From assembly GCA_023374045.1 (NCBI GenBank), contig CM041776.1, positions 44,646,171-44,710,170 on the forward strand: a stretch of 64,000 nucleotides of DNA. The letters run 5' to 3'. The DNA is from Limonium bicolor (lineage: Eukaryota; Streptophyta; Magnoliopsida; Caryophyllales; Plumbaginaceae). Made by a program: the position numbers and the translations under genes. Under the pieces are notes generated by a model. The model was not told the DNA's origin, did no database searches, and saw only the letters and a list, made by a program, of their open reading frames with translations. Numbering within the stretch: the stretch's first letter is position 1; every line of letters starts with the position of its first letter. Below, in pieces: positions 1 through 12,563 of the stretch.

Positions 1-2808
1 CGAGTAGGACTACAACAGTAGTGCCTAACTGACTTGAACCTCGGTAACCACAGTAACGACGTGGGAACGAGCAACGAGGTAGAACACAGAACTAAGTAAT
101 TAAGGAACTCCGAGAATGGAGAAGCACCCGGATGAAGGACAGTCATGTCAAGGAAGTGCCGATAAGGCTACCAAATACAATGTGAACGGAACCGTGACCG
201 GTATGAGTTAACCCAAAAACCACCTGTACCGCGCACTTGCCACGGCAAGTGCAGTAATAGCAGGATTATTTAGAGGAACCTTTGCAATAAGAAGTACTTG
301 CAAGTACCAAGATGGCGAACGAAGCCAATATAGCAACTTAAACCCTATGAATTGTGAAACGAAACCTTGGAGAGGCCTAATGGTCTGACCACTATATTGA
401 AAAGCATACCAGTTGGAGAGAAGATAGATCTGGTAAGAAGTAGTCGGCATTGAAATCCCATGAAGATCTTACCTTCAACTCCAGTTTTTCTTTCAAACAC
501 AAAATTTTTCCAAAAAATCCCCAAAATTTTAAAAACCAAACCAGAGAACCACGGTAAGATATCATAGGACGATATAAGGGAAGTTGGCAACAGCATACTT
601 CACCTAGGCGTGTAATCGACACTACAAGTGTACACAAACGAGACATGGAACGACCGCACTCCGATGGAGCTTGCGGGCCTGACAGACCAGTTATGAGTTA
701 ATCGGGTAAGTGGTAACGTATCAATAAGATACTCCATGTATGTATACAAGTAGAGTATGGAACATGGGAAGTATCCCACTCCATACTACGGACGAAAGAG
801 CAAATTCAAACCAAGACAGTTGGACACCTCGAATGACCGAAGAACATAGAAAAGCTTACAAAGCTTAAGGAGAAGAACACGGTAAGACGACGGACCTAAA
901 TAGGTAGCGTTAATAAGTGCTGGGAGCACGAAGTATTAAGTATAGACATTGAACATGTCTCAGCAATCCTGAAGAAAATACATAATAACTGGAACGAATA
1001 CCCAGTATAAACAATACGGCAAATGCCTAAAATGAACGCGTCAGTGTTTAGGCGAACGGGATAAAATTCCCACAACATATCTCACTGAAGAGAACAACGA
1101 CCTGACCAAGAAGGTAAAGGAAAGAATCAAGGATCTACCCAGTAATGAGAGACATTACCACCCTAAACGGGGTATACGGAACACATGTAACCGCAAGGCG
1201 GAGTAAAGAAACTGAACATACCCATGAGTTCTAGCCAGATGTAATGGCGCAACTCAGTAACACCCAGGAGCAATCCGTGAAGGGTGCCGGAGTCAACAGT
1301 AGTTGAACGAAACATCGTGTTGAAAACACAAGTGTTAAATCAAACACTCGGGTAGAACCCGAAGGGATCCCACGTAACACGGGATACCCTTGATTGCCAG
1401 AGGGCATGAACAAATATCAAGTTATTTAAAAGGGCCTTCCATGTACGGAAGTGTGATGAGACAACCATATCAAAGAGCCCAGTAATACCTCCAAACCATT
1501 TAATAGTGTACCGAGAAGCAGAGACTTGTTTAAACAGCAGCACAGAGCATGGCTCGGGGCGAGGTGGCTTGTAAGCCGGTAAAATTAACAACAACTCGTA
1601 GATCTAAACGTTGTAAACCTATGCATAGAGGCATAAGAGGAACAGTGGAGAATGAACCACTACTTTAGAGTGGGGATACCACTTGTTATTACGGGGCCTA
1701 TTGAGCGGCAAATGCGTGAATCCTCCAGAGAAAGGCTACCAGCTAAGTATGTATGTGAAACCGCTAAAGCGGTGTAATAAAACCTGAGCATGTGTATATT
1801 GCCAAGGTGTATATGAAATCAAATAGTATGTAGAAAGGCTTGATAGCAATGGAAGGAAACCGATAGAGTAGTCGGATGAGTAGTGAACACGGCATGTGTG
1901 CAATATGAACTGCAGAGTAAGCAGTGCGCAAGTGCGCAGAGAGAGTTAATGAATAGCGTATTTGTTGAGCCAAGGGAATGGCAAGCCATAGTGTAAATGG
2001 CGAGAACACCTAAGCGGAAGCTAAAGTAGTAGCAGATGCCATTGTGTAAGCGAATGCTGTAATGAGTAAGAACGTGGTACGCAGTAAGCGACCATTGTAA
2101 GAGTATATTCAAGTAGTGTTATGAAGCTGATGAGGAAATGTGGTAAAGGAGACATGTTCATTCCTTTCTCATGAGAGATTTACTGTCGAGAGTTTACGCT
2201 TCTGCACTCTGTATGACTGAGTGTTTTGGTATTGCTCTTGTGCGGTAATGATCGAGTGGGAGAGCCAGGAATTGAGGAATGTCAACTAGGCCTGTTGAGC
2301 AAAATCTAGAGAAATGACCGTGCGGCCGCTGGCCAAAGATGCATGAAGAATGTGGGCCTATAACCCACAGGTCCCAGGACCGATGCATGGTAAGTGCAGC
2401 ATAGTATGAATAAAGAATGCTCGTACTGAAACAAGTGAACAAACATAATTCAGAAGCAACTATTAAACGAGGAAGAGCTTGACCTCAACCGACAATAAGT
2501 CGGGGATAGTAAGTGAGTAACCATGAAGGTATATAGTGCTATACAAAGTAGTTTCCAGAGAACTGGAGAGAAAATCTACAACTCATCGAATTCGCATACA
2601 GTAAGAGATACCAAGCGACGATGGAGAAACCTTTTAGTATACCTAATAAATGTGAGTAATTGGCTAATCATAAACGCCTTGAAGCCTTAGAGGCTAGAAC
2701 CGAACTCCAATATGAGTTAAGTAACGGCAGTGAAGTTAAACAATTCATGATTCACGAGTTAGTGAACCAATGTTCAGTGATAACATATGGTCGATTACGC
2801 GGGCGTAA
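1..2808 (+). other. Element E internal region, non-coding
   Basis: No ORF here resembles a known protein; all are short and unsupported. The block near 610-760 is collinear with element B just left of the D insertion. The block at about 2185-2260 is strongly conserved in B at about 50530-50610. A motif with GCGCACTTGCC followed by GGCAAGTGC near 230-255 recurs in B near 38450-38530. The function of this shared sequence is unknown. Confidence 0.5.
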
Positions 2809-2824
2809 CCCCTTTTAAGGGGGG
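2809..2824 (+). other. Internal polypurine-tract-like palindrome of E
   Basis: A CCCC-TTTTAA-GGGGG palindrome runs into GGTAG, almost the same word as the true 3' polypurine tract at 4239-4252. The same motif occurs in A (31948), B (about 51136) and G (59914, minus). It may act as a secondary plus-strand primer or an RNA structure; this is inference. Confidence 0.55.
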
Positions 2825-4238
2825 TAGGGCGAGAAACCGCTTAGAGTATGTTTTACGTATAAGTGCGTAAACTACTATGTGCATAGCACAAAAGAAATTG
2901 TTTTGATGTTTGGGACTTATGTTACATAAACATATGACCCATTCATTGTGTAATTATGATTATTGTGGCATGAGAGATGCAAGTAACGAGTATATGATAA
3001 TTATGAAAAGAGGAGTAGAGGAACTCCTAGGGAACGAGAATCCCTATAGTATATGTCTAGTGAGATTAGACATGAGACATAATGAGTATGAATCGGTATG
3101 AAACCAATGTATAACCTAGTAGGGAGTGAGTTCCCTTGGTGATTTTATTTGAGAAATTGATGGAGTGAGTTCCATCCTTTGGAGTTGTATGTTGTATGTT
3201 TTAAATTGAGTAACAATGAGAGAATAAATCTTGAGTTGCTTAGGTAAATTAAGTGAAGTAAGTTGAGAATAATGGATGACTTAGGCCATAACCTAGAGAT
3301 AAATTGAAATGAATTGTTTCATGAATATGACTAGAAAGAGCAGAAGAGAGAAAACGAAAATGTTTGACTATCTGATTGTTTGAAACTGACGTGGGAGGTG
3401 GAACTTGATCTACTAGCGATCAGGGGAAACCGAACACAAATTGGGGTGGATGGATAGTTCAACACTGATGCTGATCACATCAGGTTGAGTGATTCTCGAA
3501 GCTCCCTATAAGTGGTCACAAGTAATCACGCTAGGAAGATACAGCTACCATAAATCTGATTTGGAGTTGTGTGGTGTTTCAAAAAAAACAATTTTCAACA
3601 GAATTTGAAAATGGATTTTCTTCAAGTATGAAGATGGGAACGAAACTGGTTTTGAAACCGCTATCACCCGCCGATGGCTAAGCCTTAAGTCTTGATGACC
3701 GGTAGAACGGTGGGCGTGTATTAGTTTGAAACCATTGCACCGTACGTGCGGCGGTCCTAAGTGACGGTTGGGGCAGTGACAGTGTGTGATTTTTCCAAAG
3801 GCAGCGGGACGGGGAGAGTACCCTGAGACGTTCCTGTGTTGAGTGAGACAACCAGAGTGCCTGAGGTTATGTATATGTGTAATGTTTTGATCAGAACCGA
3901 AGGGACCGTGGGCCAGAGAGAGTAAGTGCCCAATTGTCATGAAACGGCCGTGGAACAGAGAGCGTAAGTGTCCAACGTGACCGGTACCTGAGGGATCGGC
4001 AGTGTATTACTTAATATGGATTCGGGACTGTAGTACCTTCTTGGTCTTCAGACCGATTCCATGGAGAGAGTACAAAGAGTATTTTGTTGCTATACATGCT
4101 GTGATATATGTGTGATATGTGTAGTGTGTAAAGAGACAGACCTGTGGAGTCTGTAAGGTTATACATGTATTATAACCTTGGCATAGAATGCCATGAGACC
4201 AACCATAGGATATGCACCAACTTTGAGGGCAAAGTTCC
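2825..4238 (+). other. Element E 3' untranslated internal region
   Basis: This is non-coding sequence between the secondary and the terminal polypurine tract. It holds an imperfect tandem duplication around 3895-3990, with repeated words like AGAGAGNGTAAGTG followed by CCAA. A 131-codon minus-strand ORF at 3545-3940 has no recognisable domain and is taken as a chance ORF. Confidence 0.4.
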
Positions 4239-4252
4239 TTAAGGGGGTAGAT
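4239..4252 (+). other. 3' polypurine tract of E
   Basis: The purine run AAGGGGGTAGAT lies directly before the LTR start. It matches the tracts of A (32236-32249) and B (51803-51814). Confidence 0.75.
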
Positions 4253-7200
4253 TTTAATACCCCGGATCTGAAAATGGTGATTAAATAACTCTAATATGAT
4301 TATTAAAGGCCTAATGGTTCCTAAAGAGTATTGGTAAAGGAAATTAAACCAAAATAAAAGAGAAAACGCTTGAAAAGCGGAAAACGCTAAAAATGCGCGT
4401 TAAATGAGTATAAGAGATATATGATCTCGTTAGGGTCCGAGATGGATTCCTAAGGCTTAGTTAGGCCTAATTAGTATACGGGAATGATTCCCAAAGCAAA
4501 CGGATCCAAATAATGGATTAAAACGCTAACGGTGTTTTAAAGCACGTTTTTCGAGAAAACCCGAAAACGTGACTTTATGTGGTCAGACGGACCCGTAAAA
4601 ATTATAATTGATTAAATAACTATAATTAAGTATTAATGGAAGCTTAATAACCATAAAAAATAAAGAAACAAGAAAAATCTGAAAAACGTGACCGGTTAGT
4701 GAATAGTGCCAAACCGGGTAAAGTAACGAGCGTTTTCTGTAAGAAAACGAAAAACGCTCAAGCTTTCTAATATAGTGGGGCCAGTTTTATTTAGTGAGTC
4801 AACCCACTCACACACATGCTAGGCTAGTAAATAAAGTAAGAAAGAAAGAAAAGGAGGAGAGTGAAAAACAAAAGCAAAAAGCATAAACACAATTCCCTCT
4901 CTCTCTCTTTCCTCTCATTCTCTTTTCTTCCTTCTCTTTCCCCTTCTTCAGCGATTTCTCCCTCTCTCTCTGTGTGTTGAACGCCATTGGAGCCAAGCAA
5001 GACTTCTCCACCTTCTTCTCCATGCCCAAGCTTCATCCTTGCTCCGAATTGAAAAATAATTGCATATTTGAACTCCTCTCATCAAACCCTACACTTCCCT
5101 CTTTTCAAAATTCAAAAAGGATGAGTTTCATTTTCGTGGGTGTTGCCCATTTGAGGAGAAAAGCACATAATCTTGAAGCTTGAAGCTTCCCCTTTCTAGC
5201 AAGGTAAAAATATCCATGAAAAAGTCATGTTTTCTCCATTTTCCCACCTTGGCCGATTTTAGTCCTTGTAATGACTAGATTTTCTTCCTTGTTTGAGATA
5301 TTATCCAAGCTTTAAATGGTGGTGGGAGTCCCTCTTAAGATTCAAGAGTTGAAAACCATTCAAGGATTTCCAAAGGTAAAACCTAATTTGGTGCTTTAAG
5401 CATCTTTGTGAATTCTAGTTTATTTGATGAGCCTAAGAGAGTTCCTTAGTGCTTACTTTCCAATTTGAATGTGGCTAGAGAAATGGGCAATTGAATTGCC
5501 TTGGCCGATTTGGAATGAAAAGAAGAGGAGAAGAGAAGTTAAAAAGGAAACTTAAGAAAATTTAAGGTAAGAAACTTATCTTAGAGGTATCCTATATGTA
5601 TTAGGATTTGGGAAGGGTTAATAAAATGAATGAATCCCACTTTAGTTGTGGTGATAATGTGCTTGCTTAGAAATAATGCAAGTGTGAAAACATTTGTGAG
5701 TTAATGCTTGTTTTGGGAGCTATGTATTTGATGATTATGCTTTATGGTGTTTAATGAGTTTTGCTTGATTAATGGGGAAATATTGAGTGCTGGTAGAACC
5801 CTTGTGGTTTGGCTAGTTGTAGGATGAATTAAATGAAGAAAAGAGTTTTGGGCAAATGCTAAAGAAGTAGCCAAGTTATGGCGAAATTTGTGTAGAAATT
5901 TAAGTGGATTGAGAATGGTTGTGAGTAAGGGAAGACCTAGAGAAATTAGGTGTTGGTGGAGATTGATTTGGCTTAGAAAATCACCTTGGGAATGCTAGTT
6001 TAAAGAGAGGAGATTGATGCTAAAATCTGTAGCAAGAAGTTGTGTAAATGCCTTAGGAGCTTTAGGGAAATGAATGAGATTTAAGGTTTTAAGAGAGAGA
6101 TATGAACCTTGGTATGAGTTGTTCATTATCTTTGAAGATTTGGAATGGTCAAATGAAGTGAGAACAAAATGCAAAGTGCCAAGAGGAGTTAGAAAATGCA
6201 CAAGTGTGCATTAGTACAAAATGAGAATGTAAAGTTTGGGATTTTGGGCAAGAATTTGAGTAAGGGTTAAACCTATGATTTGAAGAGGTTTAGAGCATGT
6301 TTTAAGGTGATTAAACATGTAGGAATCTTGTCGAAAGATTAGGGAAAGATTGGGTGTGGATTAAGGGTTGAATTGGGGTTGAAAAATGATGTATGTTGCA
6401 GGTTTTAGCAGGGTCCGGGACCTAGTCCTTGGACAAAGTCCCGGACCACCCCATTTAAATACGCCGAGAGTGAGCATCCATGCTGGTCCGGGACTTGGGA
6501 TAGGGACAAGGTCCGGACCATGGTAGAAAAACAACCCGAGAGTCACGACCAGCATTGGTCCGGGACTTAGGGTAAGTACCAAGTCCCGGACCACCCCCTA
6601 CAGAGAGTGTTTTAAAGGTTTCTAATGATGGGGGTTTGAATGTTAATGATGTTAGATGATGTTAAGGCCTTGTTTGGTGAGATATAAAGGCCCTAAGAAG
6701 TGTTAGAAAGTGTTGGAGGTGATTGAGAAGTGAGAACTCAAATTAACAAGAATAAAACCGAGATAATGGGATAACGGGGTAAGTACGGGAGTAACATTTA
6801 ATTATGTTCTGTATGAGCTTAGTATTAATAATAATGTTTGAAACATTATCAGAGAATCGTGCGTGACCCAAGCATGGTGAGATGACACGGTAAAAGTAAA
6901 AACCCCGGTGAAAGGTATGATTGCCTCATGCCCCGTATGGTAACCGAGTTACTCTGATTTGTATGTTTGTGTGCCGGCTTAATCAAGACTAAAGCATGAA
7001 AAAGAACCATTGCTTGTTTATGAATGTATTAATGAATATTGTATGAGCTAACATGCTTGAATGCCGGAGAGGTCTAACCTAGTGTGTAGACCGACTCTTA
7101 GTTGAGTAACGAATGGCTAGAGACTCGTAGAACGGGTCGTTTCGTAAAATAACGGAAACGTGCTAACACACGAGCTATTGACCAAAGTATAACGATAACA

Positions 7201-8602
7201 CAAACATATGAACTCCCTAGAGTGTGAGGAGAAGTACGGGTTTAGTAAATACCCGATAACGGTTAGAAAACCATATTGAAACAATCCACGAAACAAATGT
7301 GTGTGGAAAGATAAGTGAACCTCCTTCAAGAGGATTAAAGATAGTTCGAAGATGTGAACTAGTAAAGAAGGTAAAAGAGACCTAGGGGATTAGTAACTCC
7401 CTTGAGACATGGTCGTCCTCCTATATGAGGATTTACCCAGTAAAAGAAAATAACCGTAAGTGTAAGTATTTGAAGTGTATTGGTAACTCTTAAAACCTAA
7501 GATTAACCGAACTTGAGTAATGTTCCCAAAGTCATTAGAAACATCGACAGTGATGCTTCTAGTCTAATATGCATAAATTATTACAACTCCGAGAGAGGAG
7601 TGTATGGGAATGTAAGTAGTCCGAGAGTAGTCGGACCTGTGTAAAAGAGATGGGAACTAAGAGAGAGTTTCGGGAGCTAGTTGAACCTTCCCACCATGCT
7701 AGACCCAGAGTTGGGTCGAAACCGGGGAAGTAAGACTGTGCTCGAGAGCCATGAGTTTTGGGCTTGAGTATGTATTAAGAGTAACAAGCATGACGTAGGA
7801 GACCTGTAGTGTCTCGAGAATCTACAAGAGCTTGAGTATAATAACCCGAGAGTGTGGGTGAGGTAATGAGTATAATAACCCAAGAGAATGGGTGAGTGTA
7901 GAATGAGTATCTCAAGAGAACGGGAGTGTATAAAAATAAGTAACCCGAGGGAGCGGGCAAGTTATTGAATGAGTAACCAAGGCAAGTGAGGTATAACCCT
8001 CAAGGGCTAAGAGTAAAATAATACAACTAACAACCTTGTTATGTTAGTTAGAAATTGTGTTCCATGTTTGGATGTAGATTCCTTGTGTAATATACATATA
8101 TATTGTATTGCTGTGATGCATGTCGTTTGGTTAAAATGAACTCCATGTATATCCGACCAAAAGTAATCGGCGTACTGCGGTTAGCACGCGGTATATGCGG
8201 ATTTCATATGCAGCTTTAAGCTGAGCCCCTAGGGGCATCATTTTTATTCTCAGGTACACCGAAGATGAAACCATACGAGAGTAGGACGGGGTCGGTGGTA
8301 GCATGGGTAGTTAGATTGTAATTACTTATGCATTTGGATGGGGTGTAAGACCGAATATGTTATAAGCATCCGTATATTGTAGCCTCGGTATAGTAAAGTA
8401 ATGAGTTGAGTTCGTATTTCTGTCGAGTACTCGGTTGTTCCAGTCCAACAGACCGTTACTGTATGTGAGTTAGCCTTGGTTAGCCACGAGGGTGGCTAAC
8501 GGCTTTGTATCACCCTCTATTGCATTAGAGTTCCGCTGCGAGATTAATGGTAAATTGTAACAGTTTAAGAGGTAATGACGAGACTACGGTTGGGGTGTTA
8601 CA
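4253..8602 (+). repeat. 3' LTR of element E
   Basis: The start is set by homology to TGAAATACCCC of A and B (here TTTAATACCCC, first bases decayed). It ends in GGGGTGTTACA. The length of 4350 bp fits Tekay/Del LTRs and the 3.9-4.3 kb of A and B. No TSD can be checked because the left end is outside the window. Short ORFs inside are not supported as genes. Confidence 0.75.
6411..6598 (+). repeat. Cluster of GGTCCGGGAC inverted and direct repeats in the E LTR
   Basis: Words of the type GGTCCGGGAC and GTCCCGGACC alternate about every 30-60 bases and can form several GC-rich hairpins in otherwise AT-rich DNA. Comparable clusters made of different words lie in the LTRs of A, C and D. Confidence 0.6.
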
Positions 8603-8675
8603 TTAAGGTTTTGTAAGTTAGCTCCTTTGCCTCGTAATTTCTTGTCAAAGATTCGGGTTTAAAATGGGATTATAC
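8603..8675 (-). other. Pol intron of element F, cut by element E
   Basis: This matches the intron at 63244-63322 of G almost base for base. The donor GTATAATCC is at 8675 reading leftwards. The acceptor half is missing because E inserted at 8602/8603. Confidence 0.55.
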
Positions 8676-8753
8676 CTGTGAGGACAGTGCCGCTTCCGCA
8701 GGCCTGTGCCTATGTAACAATATTAATTGTACCCTCAGTTTCGAGTTCACCAC
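8676..8753 (-). pseudogene. pol: Start of the pol exon of element F
   Basis: It encodes the stretch just upstream of the protease, ending in SGTVLTG, which aligns with A and G. One codon has become TAG (GAG in G). The proposed acceptor dinucleotide AG, intact in G, is AA here (plus-strand TT at 8754-8755), so splicing into this exon should fail in F. The rest of F pol lies left of E, outside the window. Confidence 0.55.
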
Positions 8754-8846
8754 TTGATTCCTAGTGTAGAATAATCAGCCAACATTTCCATTACAATCAT
8801 TGTTTACAATGTGAGCTTGTTATAAAATTCTTATGAAAATACATGG

Positions 8847-9605
8847 CTAATATTTTCTAAAGGTTAAGTTCAAGTGCCCTGGTTTCATGTGGCTAGCGTT
8901 TACTACGGCTGTTGGTGCTGTGTTTAGTTTGACCCTCTTTATGCCGTGATAGAGTAGTCTCGACTTCCCGCCCATAATCAAAACATCTCCTGACATAAGG
9001 ATTATTTTCTTTGGCGAGGTCCTGTCTCTTTTGCTCACCGTAATGAAACTCGGCGTCATCCCCAATGGATAGGGACACCACAGGTAGTCCTTGAGCTAGT
9101 GATTCGGGTGTCTCATCCTTGTCTTGATGGAGACCAAGACGTCCTCCTTCCTCGTAAAAGTTGATGATGCACAAGTCAGCTTCAAGGTTCGGGATTGGCT
9201 CCGCTTCAAGCTGTTGCGCAATGCTTACCGCTCACCTAACAATCGGGTGGAACTCTTCAGGTATCTTCGGTGTCGGTGCTCCATCACTCGGCCCCGTCAC
9301 TTGGAAGTTCTTGGTGTAGGGGTTCCAGTTCTTTCCTAGGCATGTCATCTTCAACTTCATTCGGGATCCTCCAGGATACTCCGGTATATAAAATCCTCCG
9401 GGTCCTACTCCTAGTCTGTTACAACGCTTGATAATGGCTATTTGCATCTCTGGTGTCAAGAAGCCCTTGAGTAGTATCATGCCGGGCTGAATAATTCGAT
9501 CCTGCTCGATTGAATAGTCGTGAGGCTCGCCAGTGGTTTCTACTAGGGTGGGCGGTGTGGGAATAGGGAAGAATATATCGAAGTTGCCTAGGGTGGTAGG
9601 AGGTG
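8847..9605 (-). pseudogene. AlkB-like Fe(II)/2OG dioxygenase exon of element F
   Basis: This exon encodes an AlkB-superfamily domain. Visible motifs in order are GKNWNPY, IPEEF, CIINFY, the iron-binding LGLHQDKDE (HxD), PVVSLSIGD, SGDVLIMGG, the second iron-ligand histidine in RLLYHG, and GHLNLTFRKY before a stop. In the last motif the usual first Arg of RxNxTxR is His. The known family uses Fe(II) and 2-oxoglutarate to demethylate nucleic acids. Breaks: one in-frame TGA near 9230 and a frameshift near 9010 that G shares. The exon follows gag after an intron (9606-9717) and precedes pol. It most resembles plant ALKBH1-like proteins. Confidence 0.85.
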
Positions 9606-9717
9606 CTATATTGTAAGTGTTAAACTATCTATTATATGCATGAGTCAAACAACTAATTCATCCAAGGTTTCAAGCATGTTTTCAAGGATTAATGGTTTCA
9701 GTGTTACCTGGTCTAGC
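9606..9717 (-). other. Intron 3 of element F (gag to AlkB)
   Basis: The donor ACCAG|GTAACAC and acceptor AATATAG|CACC give a 112 bp intron in phase 1. Element A has an intron at the same place and phase (27474-27620). Confidence 0.6.
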
Positions 9718-10005
9718 TGATGGACCGGGCTCCTCAGTACGGTCGACGGTATTTAGTATGGACTGTCTCGATGCTACCCCCTTCTGTGGGTCTAGCTCCC
9801 TGGTCAGCCTGGGCCATTACATTGCCTTTGTAGTTCTTGCTCTCGGGGTTGTCGAAGCATTCGAAGGATTGATGGCCCCACTTCTTGCAGTAGTAGCACT
9901 GCACCTGGTTCCCCTTACAATCCACACCTAGGTGATTCTTTTGGCATTGCCGGCAATAGAAGTAGCGGGTAGACCCCTTACCCTGACCCGAGCCCTGGCC
10001 CGTAC

Positions 10006-10102
10006 CTAGTTCATTGGAGGTAGTTAGTCGTGGTATTCCCAAAGTAATATGCAAGTATGATTTCATAGTAACTCATTTGTAGGTTCCAGTGAGGTTCCTT
10101 AC
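10006..10102 (-). other. Intron 2 of F gag
   Basis: The donor CCTAAGG|GTAAGG and acceptor AACTAG|GTACGG restore the frame between SYPPKG and the zinc knuckles. Reading through gives a stop. The position is identical to introns in A and B. Confidence 0.65.
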
Positions 10103-10349
10103 CCTTAGGTGGATAGGATCGTAGTGGCTTGGCCGCCTCAGCATGATAAGTAAGCTGCAAGACCTCGGTCGGCTTCCTCTCCTAGACTTGGGGGCGCTTT
10201 TGGTTCTTATGGGAGTGTCTGCTCTTCTTGAAGTGCATTCTCGACCCCTGGTCCTCACCGCTCTTGGTGGTAGCCTTCCGCTTCAGTGCCTGCTCCTCGT
10301 CCCTTAACTGGACGGTAATCTCAACCCGAGCGGCGGCATGGTAGCACTC

Positions 10350-10424
10350 CTGCATATCCACCTCGTTAGTAACTCAATTTCTACTATCATTAACAAACAT
10401 ACAAATCGGGTTTATTATTTTTAC
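10350..10424 (-). other. Intron 1 of F gag
   Basis: The donor CTTGAG|GTAAAA and acceptor ATGCAG|GAGTGC form a 75 bp phase 0 intron between TTLE and ECYHAA. Read-through ends in a stop. A and B have introns at the same codon. Confidence 0.65.
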
Positions 10425-11075
10425 CTCAAGGGTCGTGTAAACGGTCGGCCCCATGCCGTATCGCAGACGATGGTTCAGCCCACCATAGAATCAATTCACC
10501 AGAATCTGATCGGAATACCCCAATCCGGGCAGGAGTCGAAGGAGAGCTGTAAACGCAACGTAGTACTCGTCTACTGTCATCTTCTATGTCTGCTTCAAGG
10601 CGTCCAGCTCCAACGTCTTCTTCGTCCTAACATGGGATGGATAATACTTCACCCTCAGCAATGTCTTGAAAGCTCCTCATCCAAAATCCGGGTCGGCCAG
10701 ATGCTCGCCCTTCACTAAGTTCCACCAATCCCTCGCCGCATCCTTCAGGTAAAAGGCGGCGAGTCTGACCTTCGCCCCAGCAGGAGGATCTACAGTTTCG
10801 AACGTAGTCTCCATCTCCAGGACGTACGTCTCGAGATGTGCAGGGTCAGCCTCCACTCTGAATGGTATAGGTCTCAGATCTGCTAGGCTCTTAACCCAAT
10901 TCTGTGGGTGAGGAGGCGGTGGAGGTGCATGCTGCTGCTGCTGCAGTCCTCTTCCCGCTGCCACTCCGGCCTACGCTAAGGCCTGGGCAACTATGGTGGC
11001 TATGTCTTGTAGCCGTATAGGCTCCTCTGTCTCCTGGCTTCGGCCTCCGCCTCGGCCCCTACCTCGTCCAGACAT

Positions 11076-11284
11076 CTGCATGTTGTCATTCACTATCAGG
11101 TTTCCGTATTGTCAAGATTGTCATTAGCTAGTATATTATACTGCTTCAGTGGTTCAAATGTACCTAACTACTCACGCCATTTAGCATGTACCTCACCACT
11201 ATCACTCAACCCTTAAACCCAAAGCTCGGAATCCTTATTTCGGTATTGATCAGCCATCAGAGCGTTACTACGTCACTACCTGGT
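11076..11284 (-). other. Leader of F, primer site apparently deleted
   Basis: The right arm of the primer-site hairpin seen in A and B survives (CGCTCTGAT in the minus sense, near 11262). The left arm, which carries the tRNA-iMet primer site, and the LTR tail GTGTTACA are missing. This is consistent with a deletion of about 100 bp across the LTR/leader junction. Confidence 0.45.
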
Positions 11285-12563
11285 GTTACCGCTGTTAGTC
11301 ACCCACGTCACTAACTAGCCTTCCAAACAATCCATGTAATGGTCTGACTAGCTGTTTGCAATACCGTAATTCTCAAAATTAATTACAGAACCCAAAGCAA
11401 ATAATCAAGTTCCAAAGTAATGGACATGTACAACTGTCAGGTTCAAAAGTCCGTAAACAAAATGGGTACGGACAAAATTCAAAAGTATACCCCCATTCCT
11501 AAGTCTACCCCGCCTACACTCAGTCGGGTCTTCATGCTCCGTCAAGTACCTGAAAAATGGGTGCCCTAACGGGCTCAACAAACATTGCTGGTATGATAAC
11601 GTGTAGCCCACAAGCTACCGGGCTACACTAAACTACTTATCATCTTAACATGCGATTCATTATTTAAAATCATGCATATATAATAAATGATGTAAACACA
11701 CATCATGCCAACGCATAATCAGTCAACAATCAAACAAGCATATTTATACAATAAAATCGAGCCGTCATGATCGATTTAGCAATTGTCCTTCCCTTAACCT
11801 TATCCTAGGTTGAACCCTCCAAATCTCCAATGTCATTCACCTTCTCAGTTAGTACAATCCTCTCATTGGAATTATTTAAGTGTACTGGATTTGTCTTTGT
11901 AATCCACACGATGGGATTACATACATACCTCTTCAATATTTCTTATGACAGTCTGTATTTTTTTACTATTACAATCTTTTTAATCTTGGGTCAGGTGGCC
12001 TGTATCAAGTGGATGTTATACTCCCAAGTCAATACCCTTCGCCGATGGTGGCGTACATATATCTCACCCCCATCCATGATCATGTGCCAAAGACGTGGAG
12101 CCAACTGCTTGACTCCAGGGTAGCGCAGTCCATAACCGCACTCCAACGAGGTTGGACCTGATGCAGGTACCACCCTCACAATCCAAATAACACGCGTGCC
12201 CGGTCTAACCGGTCCTCTCGTTCCCCCAATGATAGTAGCACTTAAATTCTTGTAGTCCCTCCCTTGTTACTTCGGAACATTGCTTTGATGTTATTTACAG
12301 TTAACGAGGAGGTTGGTATCTAGTCCTCGTACTCATACAAGTTAACCTCTTAAATCTCCTAGGATTTCCGTTCATGTTCCAATCTATTATCTCGAGCGCT
12401 AGTTTACTCTACAGTGTAGTTAGCGGCGCAACAATTATACAATCAAGTTATCGTCACACAATCACAAACAACAATAATAATAATCCAATTTACATGCTTA
12501 ATCATAGGGTCATTTTCCACACAACAACTAGTACACAAGCCGAGTATAACTCGGTAGCAAGAA
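11285..12563 (-). repeat. Shared F/G LTR, U5-side part
   Basis: This is the promoter-distal part of the LTR that continues at 56103-59670 on the far side of element B. The TSD of B (AAGAA) is at 12559-12563 and again at 56098-56102. On its left it runs into the F leader; on the right side of the window the LTR start abuts the polypurine tract of G. One LTR therefore serves two internal regions. No gene is seen inside. Confidence 0.6.

Larger units (their letters stand above)
1..8602 (+). mobile_element. Element E: Tekay-like, pol-less retrotransposon, 3' part
   Basis: The left edge cuts this element. It holds an internal region (1-4252) and a complete 3' LTR (4253-8602) preceded by a polypurine tract. 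The LTR end reads GTGTTACA, as in elements A and B. The element stops inside the pol intron of the minus-strand element F, so it inserted there. No reverse transcriptase, integrase or gag is visible in the part present. Several internal blocks match the pol-less internal region of B (about 600-760 with 39195-39320; 2185-2260 with 50530-50610), so E and B look like one non-autonomous family. The left TSD lies outside the window. Confidence 0.75.
9718..11075 (-). pseudogene. gag: Gag of element F (Tekay-like, intron-containing)
   Basis: The ATG follows CAG directly, as in A and B. The order is a Gly/Arg-rich start, a capsid region with FYLKDAARDWW, the junction TTLE/ECYHAAARVE across intron 1, a basic linker, KPLRSYPPK across intron 2, then two zinc knuckles (CRQC..H..C and CYYCKKWGH..C). 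Gag packages genomic RNA in virus-like particles. Several stops are present, including one near codon 35, so this copy is dead. Confidence 0.8.

Noticed and set aside
3545..3940. 131-codon minus-strand ORF
   Set aside because: It lies in the 3' non-coding part of E, antisense to it, with no recognisable domain.
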